Positions 34,994 through 50,425 of a stretch of 64,000 nt of DNA are shown here, in pieces. A model generated the notes under the pieces. The model had not been told where the DNA came from and did no database searches. It worked only from the letters and a program-made list of their open reading frames with translations. The stretch spans positions 11,176,001-11,240,000 of the forward strand of contig CAMRHE010000012.1 in assembly GCA_947044405.1 (NCBI GenBank). The letters run 5' to 3'. The translations under genes and the position numbers were made by a program. The stretch's first letter is position 1. Each line of letters opens with the position of its first letter. The DNA is from Leptodactylus fallax (lineage: Eukaryota > Chordata > Amphibia > Anura > Leptodactylidae).

Positions 34994-35541
34994 AATAATA
35001 ATAATAATAATAGTCCTTTAATAGTCCCACAATGGGGAAATTCAGTGTGTTACAGCAGCAAAGATAAGCAGATACAAATACAAATACAACATGTACAGGA
35101 ATGTTCCAAGGTGAGAGGCATTACATTAATAGCAGACAGACAGATAGGACGTAGCGGGGGGGGGGGGGATTTAACAGGCAGAGAGATATTTCAGTTCTCT
35201 GTGTGTAATGATCTCCGCTTAGGTCGGTGTTGGTTGTACAGCCTAACCGCGGTGGGGAGGAAAGACTTCCGATAGCGCTCCTTCTCACACCTAGGGTGGA
35301 GCAGTCGGTCACTGACAGTACTGCCCAGCGCGATCACAGTCTCATGCATGGGATGGGAATTCTTCTCCCGCATGGAGCTCACCACGGACAGTATCCTTCT
35401 GTCACCCACCACCTGCACTGGGTCCAGTGGGCTCCCCAGGACAGAGCTGGCCTTTCTAATCAGCTTGTCAAGTTTATTTCTGTCCCTGGTTGATATACTG
35501 CTCCCCCAGCAGGCCACTCCAAAGAAGATGGCTGATGCCAT
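34994..35541 (-). mobile_element. 5'-truncated L2/Rex1-type LINE, copy 2
   Basis: The reverse-oriented 3' end of the LINE at 40-1972: the (ATT)n tail shows as 'aataataataat' at its left, then the 3' UTR, then the last 116 codons of the RT ORF (35191-35541, minus), nearly identical in sequence to copy 1. Truncated right after the ASAIFFGVACWG region. Confidence 0.9.
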
Positions 35542-36860
35542 TTCTTTTGGTTTGCCATTACCTGATATGCTGTTTATTTGGCACCCAGCGCCACCAACAC
35601 CTCTGTTAAGTCCAGGAAGCTCCTATCTTTGATGCTAAACTACCCATGGCTTACAGAAACATCTGAGTTAGACAGTACATTAGTAAGTGACTCATCTTAC
35701 TGTATATAAACCATTTGCACATAATTTTTAAATAATGGGACTCTTTTAAATGTGATAAATATGCAAAATTTACAAAACAGGTTATCATTTGTAAACACTT
35801 TATTTTTGCAGAATAGTAGAAACCAAACATTCATATGAATTTCCTTGAATCTTGCTGCACATAAATATGTATTTCAGAATATAATTGTTTCCTTATATAA
35901 TGGAAACATATTTATGAGTAGTTCATTTGCTATATCTATTGTTTTAGGTGGAGGTTATAGGGATACAAAGCTTCTTTATTAGTAAGATAAATGCAATACT
36001 ATCATAAATGGATCACAACTGATAAGGAAAGTGAAGATGAAAATATAATGGTGACTTTTTTTTTTTTTTTTTTTGAAAAAAGAAGCTGGGTTATAGAACC
36101 ATCCATCACTTTATTTGCCTTAGGCTACCAAACCCTTCATACGTGTATTCTTTGCTATTCTATTTCATTCCTCATTGTCTTGACTGGAACAGGTTCAGCT
36201 ACTCTTCTTTGTCAAGATTGTGACTCAAGGGATCCAGAAATTTACAACTGTAAAATATTAAGAATGTGTACACCACAGATTATTCTTTGCATAACACAGT
36301 GTATAATAACACATAATTTAGTATTATAGTACAGTATAATATGGTAAAAGGTACAAGTTTCAATGTGGCAAAGATTCCAACAGGCAACACTGGGAAATAT
36401 TGTAAAAACTGACAACTTTTTTCTAGTTTCTAGGTATTCTACATACAGAGCAATGCATTCAAAGCTGTATTGCACTATTGAATGTCCGTCCTATTTGGCC
36501 CATTTCTAATGGCACTGGTGATTGGCCCCTTTATGATGATGCTGATGGCACTGCCATTCACTACTTGGCACAACTATAAGTGTAAGGCCACACACAGTGA
36601 CCGCCAGGATGCCAGAATATAACAACAATGCATCTGTAAACCATGCCTCCATGCAATTTTATTGCAAATAAGTGCAATCATACAATTATTTGTTGAAGGT
36701 GGCACTATTTTACAAACTGCAAAACCATGTGGCCATTAACAATCAAGTTGAAAAAAACTAACCCAATTTGCGGTAAAGTTATATGTCAGTTTTCAACCCC
36801 ATTGCAGCCGTCTCATGCCCACCCACTGTCCGCTATGATTGGCCAAAAAATAAGAGAATT
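35542..36860. other. Intron, nothing recognised
   Basis: AT-rich intron with a T run at 36057-36074. No exon-like block. Confidence 0.5.
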
Positions 36861-36864
36861 TTAA

Positions 36865-37318
36865 GGGAGTCTATCAGTTCCCAAATGGCCATTAAACTAA
36901 GTATATGGACTTGTTATCAGTTTGCACAGAAACACTCATACCTGTAGTTTCATATTGCATGGCCACATTCCACAGAAATTCATACTTTAATTTGTATGCA
37001 AATTAGTTTTCAGGAGCACTAAGGGCAGGGATTCACCCACTCAAGCATCGTTTCTTATGGAGCATCGCCACTCAGGGCTGTTCCTCTAGTCCTTTATTGA
37101 TATTTCTACTGGGAAGATAAACTGTGTGAGGACAATGGACTGGTGAATGAATCCCTGTCCTCGGTGCCCCATAAAACTAATTTTCATACATACTAAAAGA
37201 ATTTCTCAAGATTACAGCCATAAAGTATGAAACTAAATGCATGAGTATGCTTATGTGCAAATTACCAAGAAACCCATATGCTTAGTTTAATGACCATTTG
37301 AGAGCTAACAGACTTCCT
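36865..37318. mobile_element. TTAA-flanked MITE with 48-bp inverted ends
   Basis: TTAA at 36861-36864 and 37319-37322. The left end GGGAGTCTATCAGTTCCC matches the complement of the right end AGGAAGTCTGTTAGCTCTC, and complementarity continues through 'ccattaaactaag'. Non-coding, 454 bp. PiggyBac or Kolobok type by target site. Confidence 0.8.
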
Positions 37319-37322
37319 TTAA

Positions 37323-37798
37323 GCTCTTTATCCCAGGATATTATGCCGATTGATACATTAAATTAATTTAGAAAGGATCTGGATTTAGATGGCTTCCTAG
37401 AATACCCTTATCCTCCAGTGGGATGCTCAGCAAAGATCTAGAAAGTAATGTGAACCCAGCCATACCTCCAAGATGTATGGGGCTATAACATGGTAACTAA
37501 GCATTTCTATATGGCCTTTCTGAACCTTTGTATGTCTTATATGCTCAAAAATCTGCGTGGAGCCTAACTCTTACTGAAAAATGTTGTTGATCAAGGAATT
37601 TAATCTGACTGGCATATTTCATATCATGAAGATTTTTTTTCCACTAAAATAAAGACACATATCTTCTATCTCATAGGATTGTTAAACCTTTAGTATCAAC
37701 CTTGCAGAACTTGATTTTAAGCTAGATGGACATATGTCTTTTTCAGGTATATGGAGCTATGGAATGGTGGGCAAATGCTCTAATAAAAATAATAACAA
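37323..37798. other. Intron, nothing recognised
   Basis: Plain intron sequence up to the element at 37804. Confidence 0.5.
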
Positions 37799-37803
37799 TA
37801 ATA

Positions 37804-38905
37804 CCGTGTTTCCCTGAAAATAAGACACCCCCGAAAGTAAGTCATAGGAGAGGTTTCGGAGAATTGCCCAATATAAGGCATCCCCCGAAAGTAAGACGTA
37901 TGTTCCCGAACAGAACATACGGTATATACGGTATGTGAGGCCGCGGGCCGAACCCCACAATCTCTACTATCATTATACTCCGGGGTCTTTGAAAAGACCC
38001 CGGAGTATAATAATCGGAGGCCCAGGGGAGGTGAGGGAACATAAAAAACAATGTACTTACCTCTCCTGCGCTTCTCCAGGCTTCAGGCCTGTTTGGTGAC
38101 GTCAGCGGACGTCATTTTGTGTCGCGACGTTGGCCCACGTCACGTGACGCCGGCCTGGTCCAACATTGACGAAGGCTGAAATAGCCTGGAGTGGACGGGA
38201 GCGAGGAACAGGTAAGCAACGTTGTTTTTTTATGTTTCTATCCTCCCCTGGGTCTCCGATCATTATACTCTGGGGTCTGAAAAGACCTCAGAGTATAATA
38301 ATTGTTCATGGGTGGTCCACAATGGGACATATAATAGTGTGTGCAGGGGCCACAATGGGGCAAAATACTCAGTGCAGGGGCCACTATGGGGAATAATAGT
38401 GTGTGCAGGGGCCACTATGGGGCATGATGCTGTGTGCAGGGGCCGCAAAGGGGCATGATACTATGTGCAGGGGCCACTATGGGGCATGATACTGTGTGCA
38501 GGGGCCACTATGGGACATGATACTGTGTGCAGGGAAATTAATGGTTTGGATTGTTATGATGATGTCCTAGAAGATGATGACATAACTGTCATTGAATAAA
38601 TTTTACTTTCTATTCGTACCGTAAGTATTGGTAAATGTACAATGCTGTTAATTGTTGTACATGGAAATAATGGTACGGTAGTAGTAAGAAATTCTTGATA
38701 GGATTCACAGTTTGTCTGGTTATGCTGGTTTGTGATAACTACTGTACAGTACAGTATATAATAAATGTTCATTTTTTTGTTCAGCAATAAACATGAATTC
38801 TTCTTCATTGAAAAAAAAATAAGACATCCCCTGAAAATAAGACACAGCACATCTTTGGGAGCAAAAATTAATATAAGACGCTGTCTTATTTTCGGGGAAA
38901 CAGGG
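37804..38905. mobile_element. TIR element with 5-bp TAATA duplication carrying hAT-type cargo
   Basis: The left end is CCGTGTTTCCCTGAAAATAA and the right end the complement of CCCTGTTTCCCCGAAAATAA, flanked by 'taata' at 37799-37803 and 38906-38910. Outer parts (37804-37927 and 38534-38905) are its own sequence, rich in 'aaaataagacatcccc' phrases. The core 37928-38533 is the same as the inside of the hAT element at 9467-10705: 'ggtatgtgaggccgcgggcc', the paired hairpins, the CpG-rich block and the minisatellite. It lacks the hAT terminal repeats. Superfamily not assigned. Confidence 0.75.
37972..38011. repeat. Perfect 19-bp hairpin with 2-nt loop
   Basis: 'attatactccggggtcttt' is followed after 'ga' by its exact complement. 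A second, slightly imperfect hairpin of the same sequence lies at about 38261-38300. The same pair brackets the CpG-rich block in the hAT element at 9467-10705. Confidence 0.9.
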
Positions 38906-38910
38906 TAATA

Positions 38911-39419
38911 CTGTCAATGAAAATGGCTTCTTTCTAGTGAAATGGAAACACACCAAATATCCATAATTGTGAATATAGTATACTGTAAACAGATAAATTA
39001 TTAACATAAAATCAATAAAATAAATGATACTGTCTTAATAATTTACTGAGGAAAATACAAGTTTACATAAATTAAAGATTGCAAAGGACATGAAAAAAGT
39101 TTTCTTCTTATGCATTTTAATTATGTAAAATACACAAGGCAGAGATTAGATGGATGATGCTAGACAAAATTGAAGGTCAATACAACAAAATCCATTGTCC
39201 AAGGAAAAGAAGTGTCATTGATCGCTTGCTTGAATACAGAATAACTGATATAAGGAACTGTGAAACTGAATACATGTCTGTGAACTGCTCTATCAACAAC
39301 TATCCACAAACATTATCAGAAGTATATAAGAACTGGGACATTTTATGTATTGATTTTGCCAAAGGTGAGATTTATTGCACAGGATCTTTGAGGAGGTTTT
39401 CACAATATTAAATAAAAGC
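38911..39419. other. Intron, no supported gene
   Basis: An 85-codon frame at 39154-39411 (MLDKIEGQYNKIHC) has no recognisable family and no exon borders. I treat it as chance. Confidence 0.45.
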
Positions 39420-42400
39420 TCAACACCTCCTGCCGCCTTCACCTCAAGAACATCCATCGAATCCGCTCCTTCCTTACCCCTGAAACTACAAAGATGCTAG
39501 TCCATGCCCTCATAATCTCCCGCCTAGATTACTGTAATACCCTTCTCCATGGCCTCCCAGCAAATACTCTCGCCCTCCTCCAGTCCACCTTAAACTGTGC
39601 TGCTCGCTTAATACACCTCTCCCCCCGCTCTTTGTCAGCCACTCGTCTCTGCCAATCCCTTCACTGGCTACCCGTTGCCCAGCGAATAGAGTTCAAAATG
39701 CTAACGCTGACATGCACAGCCATCCACAACCTGTCCCCTCCATATATCTCTGACCTAATCTCCCACTACCTGCCCACACGCAACCTCCGATCATCCAAAA
39801 ACCTCCTACTCTGCTCTGCTCTTATCCGCTCATTACACAACCGTCTCCAAGATTTCTCCCGTGCTTCCCCCACACTCTGGAACTCATTACCAAGACACAT
39901 AAGAGTGACCTCCACTGACATAATTGCGTGCCCTTAAGGCTGGCATAGCATTCCTCCAGGAGACCCATTTCGATGGGTCCTGTAATTTAAATTTTTCCCT
40001 CCGTTTTATTCCCCACCATTTACTCTGCCACTCACTCTAAGAAGCGGGCGGAGACTGCCATTCTCATCTCATCATCCTACCCCCTTGAGGTTGCTATCTC
40101 CATTCTCCACCCCTTGGGACGGTTCGTAATCCTCCATGGGAAGCTTGAGGGTCAGCCAACCACGCTCTGTAATCTCTATGCCCCTAACTCCTCACAACAT
40201 GACTTTCTCACTAGAGTTGTTAACAAGCTGGAAGCCCTCCCCCTGCGGCCATCTTTGTTGTATGGGACTTTAACATGTCCTTCTCGGACTCCATGGACCA
40301 CCACTCGCTGTTAGGCACCTCCCATCACTTCACCCAGCATAGGCTCTCGGCCCACTATCGCCGCATAATCCGTCGGTACCTTCTGTATGACCTCTGGAGG
40401 ATTAACTATCCGACTGACCGGTCTTACACTTTCTACTCGGCCCCGTACCAGACCCATACTAGAATAGATTATTTTTTTGGAAATGCTTTGGCTCTGCACC
40501 TTCTTCGGGATGCCTCTATTTGCTTCATCACCTGGTCTGACCATGCACCAGTCTCCACAGAGCTTCGTGCTGGTTCAGTCCGCACTAGAATTTGCCATTG
40601 GCGGCTTAATGAGGGCCTCCTTCAGAAGGCGCGGACCAGTGAGGAGCTCCGTACCCACTTAAAAACGTTTTTTAACTTAATGTGTGGTCTGTCTCATATG
40701 TGGCAACGTTGTGGGTGGCTCATAAGGCCGTGATGAAGAGACATTGCATTGCCCTAGGCATCCAGTTAAAGCGAGACGCTAATGCGCGGCTTGAGGAGCT
40801 TCGACTCCACCTGCAGCATGCAGAGACCCGCATGGCATCCAGACCATCACGAGCTCTCCTTAAAACGCTGATTGATCTCCAGGCCCAAATTCGGGAGACC
40901 CTTCTGTAAAGGACTACTAAACTGCTGCTCTATACCAGACAGCGGTATTATGATAGGGCCATCAAGCCTCATACTCTTCTGGCTAGCCAATTATGAGATC
41001 GAGTGGAGAAGGGATCGGCCTACGCACTGTGATGTCCCGACGGGGTCATTGTTTATGATCCTAGCGAGATTGCACGCTTATTTCATGCCTTTTACTCTGA
41101 CCTGTACTCCCTCCCGTCTGACCTCCCTCCTGATCCTGCGATGTGCTCAGCACTGTTACAGGATTTCCTGGTCTCCTGTTATCTGCCTGTCCTCTCCCCA
41201 GATGACCTTTCCCTTCTTAATAAACCCATTACAGCAGATGAGGTCTCCCAAATACTTCAGGAGCTACCCAGTGGAAAGTCACCTGGCCCTGATGGTCTTA
41301 CTTACTTATACTATAAGATATTTGGGGCGGAACTGGTCCCGCACCTTGTCTCTTTATTCACGGCCTTAATGTCGGGTGAACCAATCCCCAACTACCTCTC
41401 ACACTCCTTTCTTACCCTCATTCCTAAACCCAGTAAGGACCATCTTGACTGTAGGAACTATAGACCCATATCACTCCTGAATGCAGATCTCAAGCTGTTT
41501 ACTAAGCTTCTGGCATCCAGACTTTATATATGTCTTCCCTCTCTGGTCCATAAGGATTAGGTGGGTTTCGTCCCTTGTTGCCAAGGAAGTGATAACACCA
41601 GGTGAACCATTGATCTCATAGATGTGGTATCTTGTTATGTCTCCAAACTCTTGGTAATCAGCTTGGACGCGTTTGATCACTTGGGATGGCCCTTCCTATT
41701 TGAGGCTCTGGCCACTTATGGTTTTCAGGGCCCTTTCCTGGTGGCAATCAGGGGCCTTTACTCGTCCCCCTCAGTTAAGCTCCTCCACGCCTCCTCTCTC
41801 CCATTTCGTCTACGCAATGGCACTAGGCAGGGTTGCCCTCTATCCCCCTCTTTGTCCTCTGCATTGAACGATTAGCAGTGGCCATCCGTCTGAGCCCTGA
41901 CATCTCAGGGGTTCGTGTACGCGATCGGGAATTTAAGCTCTCCCTGTTCGCTGATGATATCCTCCTGATCCTTACTAACCTTCATGTATCTCTTCCCAAA
42001 CTCCACGACCTTCTCTCCCGCTTTGGCTGCCTGTCCGGTTATAAGGTTAATACCTCTAAGACGGAGGCACTGCCTATCCGAATCCCTCTCTTAACTTGTC
42101 TGGCCTTCAGGCTGCTTTCTGCTATAAATGGCAGTCCTCCTCGCTGAAGTATCTGGGTATTTACTTTACGGGATCCTTTTCCCAGTTATATCAGGCAAAC
42201 TTCCCTCCCCTTTTTAGACATATTCAGGCCCTCCTCACTAAGTGGCTGGTGTTGCCTCTGTCTCACTTTGGCCGGATAGCTGCAGTTAAGATGACTGTCT
42301 TGCCTAAGTTGCTCTACTTTTTTGAGACCCTCCCGATATCGGTGCCCCTTCAGGACCTCCGGGCGCTGCAGGGCTCAATTGTACGGTTTGTCTCAGCCAG

Positions 42401-43300
42401 GGGTAGACACAGGCTTTCTAAACAGCTTCTGATGGCCCCTAGGGCGAGGGGTGGCCTTTCCCTCCCTAACCTAGTTTTGTTATACTGGGCGGTCCAGCTA
42501 CGCAGGATTCCGGCTTGAGCCACTTTCCAGGCCTACTCCAAATGGATGAAGATTGAGAAGCTGTGGCTTGCCCCGCAACACTCTAGCTCTCTGCTTTGGT
42601 CTAGCCAAACTTCATAATGAGGAAAAGTTCCACCTTATCTGGAACCAGTGGGACGAGTTCTGGGCTACTCATTCTCTCTAACCTGGCTGATTATCTGCCT
42701 CCCCCATTCTGGATGGTCTCCCCTTTTCTCCCTTGGTCCTCCTGTCTCATCTTACCCTGTTTTGTTGTTGGTTAGCTAGTTTCTTCTGGGCCCTCGTTGC
42801 CCCGCATGTTTGCACACTGAATTGTTTACCTGCCTTGTATTTATTCGGAGGTGCCTGGGGCTCTCCGGTTATTCTGTGTTTATAATGTTCTTTATTTCTT
42901 TCTTTTTTTTTTTTTTACTTCCGTTTCTGTCTTGTTTTGTTACCTTCTTTATATGATAAAACTCTTTAAATAAACAGTTGAAAAAAAAAGACTGACCCCC
43001 ACAATCACAAGCTTCATGAAGGCCTTGAAGACTCACCTATTCAGGAAGGCCTACAACCTCCAATAACACTACTGTCTCCACACCACCATCTGAACAGCCT
43101 CTCCCCTCACCTTCTGTCTCTATCCCTCTTCTCTTGTAAGCCCTTGCAGGCAGGACCCTCTATCCCATTGTTCCAGTTGTTCACTGTTAGTATTGTATTT
43201 GTTTTGTATATTTTGTGTACTGTATGTAATCCCTCAAATGTACAGCACCATGGAATTAATGGTGCTATATAAATAATAATAATAATAATAATAATAAAAA
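39420..43300 (+). mobile_element. L2-type LINE 3' end, split by an L1
   Basis: The left part (39420-39919) encodes an RT C-terminus: MLVHALIISRLDYCNTLLHG, CAARLIHLS, LHWLPVAQRIEFKMLTL and a final LWNSLPRHIR, phrases typical of L2/CR1-group elements. The right part (42991-43300) continues the ORF ('cttcatgaaggccttgaag', 'cacctattcaggaaggc') and its 3' UTR, and ends with 'gtgctatataaataataat' and an (AAT)n tail. The L1 at 39920-42990 lies between, with 'actgac' at both junctions (39914-39919 and 42991-42996). Confidence 0.88.
39920..42990 (+). mobile_element. L1/Tx1-type LINE, 5'-truncated, decayed, nested
   Basis: Protein pieces in several frames follow the L1 order. First comes a fragment of the apurinic endonuclease (GIAFLQETHF near 39945; RINYPTDRSYTFYSA and RIDYFFG near 40400-40480, SDHAPVS near 40538). 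Then comes the RT (EVSQILQELPSGKSPGPDGL near 41240, LTLIPKPSKD, CRNYRPISLLN, RQGCPLSP near 41826, FADDILLIL near 41948, KYLGIYF near 42148) and the C-terminal LSHFGRIAAVKM. It has about ten frameshifts or stops and ends with an A run at 42981-42989. The endonuclease start and all of ORF1 are missing. The clade (Tx1-like L1) was judged by motif style. Confidence 0.88.
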
Positions 43301-43746
43301 GCTGTTGAACAACAACTCCCAAAATGAGCATGTTGGGAAATTTAGATTCATATCAACTGGACAGACAGTCAAGATCACAGAAGCCTCAGACTGGAGACAC
43401 TAATTGAATAAAACTTCACTTTTATCATTATTCTTATGAATAAAGAAGTAACTCAAAGGGCTAAAATCTCACATCACTATTACCGCCCGACATTAAACAG
43501 TAGAACGTATTGTCTAATGGAAAAAACCATAGGTATGCTGCAGTCTCCCCTAGAGTGACAAAAACACAAAGATTCTTTACTTTGCCAACTCAGATAAAGG
43601 GACTATAGAACAGCTATACAGCCCTATCCTTGATAGCTGAAACATGGGAGGATGTCCTGGCATCAGAGCTGTCACGTCTGTTGTTGAAGAGCTGACATGT
43701 TGTAAACAGCAGTTTTTACTGCTAACTGCTTTTTATCTTTCTACCC

Positions 43747-43775
43747 CTGATGAGTCTGTTTTCATGAAACGCGTA
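43747..43775 (+). ncRNA. Degenerate hammerhead-like motif in foldback loop
   Basis: CUGAUGA at 43747-43753, then 12 nt, then GAAACGCGUA (43766-43775). The conserved boxes of a hammerhead core are present, and GAAACGCG is a form I recall from retroelement hammerheads. Stem II is weak (few pairs), so this copy is probably inactive. Confidence 0.3.
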
Positions 43776-43994
43776 GGATACTTGGTAATAGCAGATCAGC
43801 TAGATATCTTTTTGGGTTGTTGTCTGGAGTCCTGCCTCTCTCCTGTCCTGTTTGCGTGGCAAAAAGCCATTAGTCTCAGGACACGGGGAGAGTTGCGGTA
43901 TTTTAGGGCTCTGGACATCCTCCCATGTTTCAGCTATCAAGGATAGGGCTGTATAGCTGCTCTATAGTCCCTTTATCTGAGTTGGCAAAGTAAA

Positions 43995-44136
43995 TATATA
44001 AGTAAGTATATAATTCCACATGTGTTAATTCATAGTTTTGATGCCTTCAGTGTGAATCTACACTTTTTATAGTCATGAAAATACAGAAAACTCTTGGAAT
44101 GAGAAGGTGTGTCCAAACTTTTGGTCTGTACTGTAT
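43995..44136. mobile_element. Tc1-type 3' end fragment
   Basis: It ends 'aaggtgtgtccaaactttt' then 'ggtctgtactg', a terminus recalled from Tc1/mariner elements of vertebrates, and interrupts the right arm of the foldback. Only one end is seen. Confidence 0.6.
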
Positions 44137-44341
44137 GTGTTTTTTCCACTCTAGGGGAGACCACAGCATACCTATCGTTTTTTCATTAGACGATATGTTC
44201 TACTGTTCAATGTTGGGCGGTAATAGTTATGTGAGATTTTAGCCCTTTGAGTTACTTCTTTATTTTTAATAAAAGTGAAGTTTTATTCAATTAGTGTCTC
44301 CAGTCTGAGGCTTCTGTGATTCTGAATTAGTTGGGGACTTA

Positions 44342-44679
44342 GGGTGTGTTCACATGGTGGAAAATTTTCCGCTCCCGGAGTTTTCGCCGCAGTCAGCTGC
44401 GACGGTATTCCGATGCAGTGCATCAGCATTCCGTCGCGGCTAACTGCTCCTGATTAAGCCCAGATGAATGGGCCTAATCAGGAGCGCAGCTCGAGCCGCA
44501 GACACCACGGGCGGAATCCGGCAAAATAGGTCATGTTGCTTTTTTTTTTCCGCTAGTGGAAAAAAGCCGCTAGAGGAAAAAAAAACGCTACTGACTCCCA
44601 TTGAAATGAATGGGAGGAGTTTTTTCAGGCGGATTTTGAGGCGGATTCCGCTGCCAAAAAACTCCGTGTGAACACAGCC
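44342..44679. mobile_element. Palindromic MITE with TTA duplication
   Basis: TTA at 44339-44341 and 44680-44682. Ends GGGTGTGTTCACATGG and the complement of GGCTGTGTTCACACGG. The inside is rich in CpG and 'ccgc' blocks with a self-complementary middle ('gaggctaatcagg' type). PIF/Harbinger-like by target site. Confidence 0.8.
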
Positions 44680-44682
44680 TTA

Positions 44683-48976
<4,294 letters not shown>

Positions 48977-49172
48977 TGTTGAGGAGAGCTTTAAAACACT
49001 GTTTTGGTCCATATTTGGCTTGTCAGAAGTAACATCTGTAGTTCTGAAATACGACCACAAGTTTATAGAGAACATCGGCTATGTGCTTTATGGCATCTAC
49101 AATGTGACAATGGTGGTGGTCCTGCTGAATATGCTTATTGCCATGATTAATAGCTCATATCAAGAAATCGAG
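48977..49172 (+). CDS. trpc6: trpc6 exon: pore helix, filter and S6
   Basis: T completes the Thr codon, then [20 protein letters not shown]. The exon ends SSYQEIE in phase 0, with donor 'gtaata' at 49173. It holds the pore helix with the LFW triplet, whose mutation in TRPC channels is used to make dominant-negative pores (family knowledge), and S6 ([18 protein letters not shown]) with the lower gate. The next exon should start with the acidic DDSD segment and TRP helix; I looked for it to the end of the window and did not find it. Confidence 0.97.
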
Positions 49173-49513
49173 GTAATACAATACTGCTGTCTGTTTTCTA
49201 GTCTACCCTTTCCCATTGTTATTGCTGTATCTTAAATAGAATGACTTCATATCTCGGGCCTGCTGTATTTAATCACTGAGACGTAAGTGATGGCTGCAAT
49301 ACTGCTTTTATTTTATTTATAAGTAAGATGTCAAGAGCTTTTAAGGAGAACACATTTCCCATGACATTCCAGGTCTATTTTTGTCAGGATACAGGTGAAG
49401 GAATTGAAATAAAAGTTAACATACAGAATATACCTGGAGCTATTAGATTCTGATTTAATTATGCTGAACTTTCTTTTAACCTGCAGGAGTATATTGTATT
49501 GGTATGGAGCTAA
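49173..49513. other. Start of open-ended trpc6 intron
   Basis: Plain intron after the donor, up to the MITE at 49517. Confidence 0.5.
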
Positions 49514-49516
49514 TAA

Positions 49517-49739
49517 GGCTAGGTTCACACTAGCGTTGGAACTACGTTTGGGGTTTCTTTCCCCAAATCCACTTGAAAGTTTTGCGTTTTTCGGGCGGAA
49601 ACCTGGCAGACCCCATTATAGTCTATGGGGTCCGTGGGTTTCTGCGGGTAACTGCTTTTTAGGCGGATTAGCTTTCCGTTTTTCGGGTCCCCAAGCGAAC
49701 CCAAAGAATGGAAAGCCGAACGCTAGTGTGAACCCAGCG
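49517..49739. mobile_element. Palindromic MITE with TAA duplication
   Basis: TAA at 49514-49516 and 49740-49742. Ends GGCTAGGTTCACACTAGCG and the complement of CGCTGGGTTCACACTAGCG match at nearly every base. Contains 'agtctatggggtccgtggg'. 223 bp, non-coding. Relatives are at 27534 and 58687. Confidence 0.88.
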
Positions 49740-49742
49740 TAA

Positions 49743-50422
49743 CCTCTTTAAAACCATTTACTTTAATGCGAAAATATCCATGTCATAATTTTACCTTCTC
49801 TCAACAATACTTTCTGAGGCTTTATTAACACATATGTGTTTTGGTCATTGATTTTCAACAGTGATTATGAGCCAAATTCAGGAATAGAGGCTACACTGAT
49901 ATATAAGGTATAATGGGAAGATGTGCACCTCTTTTGTGTTTTCAACCTACTCTTGGTTTTGGCTCACAAACACTGATGTAAAACAGTGACCAAAAACAAA
50001 GACATATGAATGAGGCCTAGGGGAAACTATTTATATTTGGAACTTTATTTTTTTTATTTATTACTGAAGCATAAATTAGGCTGTTATATAGTACCAAAAC
50101 ATAAAGAATATCTTCTAATTTAAAAACTTAACTAAACTTTAGATTTTCTGGCAGTATTTGTGTCATTAATCAATTTTGTAATGTACTTTATTAACAAATG
50201 TTGCCTCTTTCTGTGAATTCATGTGCTTCTTTATTTTTCCTTTGTATAGTTATTGAGAAATGATATCTGTATATTGCTCCTCACTAGGTGTACAGGTGGC
50301 TCAAAAATTGGTCAAAAATAGTATAAAATTATAATTCTCTTTTTTTGGCATTTGGAATGCGATGTCATAAATGTAACCAAATTTGCAAACACAAAAAAAT
50401 AATCCTCTCACTATTTTCTGTT
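49743..50422. other. Intron with worn MITE fragment
   Basis: A degenerate MITE-like part near 49880-50025 ('gaggctacactgatatataa' to 'gaatgaggcctagg'). Otherwise plain AT-rich intron. Confidence 0.45.
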
Positions 50423-50425
50423 TAA

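Larger units (their letters stand above)
43374..44320. repeat. Large foldback, arms of about 285 bp
   Basis: 43374-43657 is repeated in inverse at 43913-44320. Both hold 'gaagcctcagactggagaca', 'actcaaagggctaaaatctc', 'ccaactcagataaagggact' and 'gatagctgaaacatgggagg' or complements. The right arm is interrupted at about 43995-44136 by a Tc1-type end. The 255-nt loop holds a ribozyme-like motif (43747-43775). Arms differ by scattered substitutions, so it is not a recent assembly artefact. Confidence 0.85.

Noticed and set aside
39154..39411. 85-codon frame (MLDKIEGQYNK)
   Set aside because: No family resemblance and no exon borders; it ends just before an L2 fragment.
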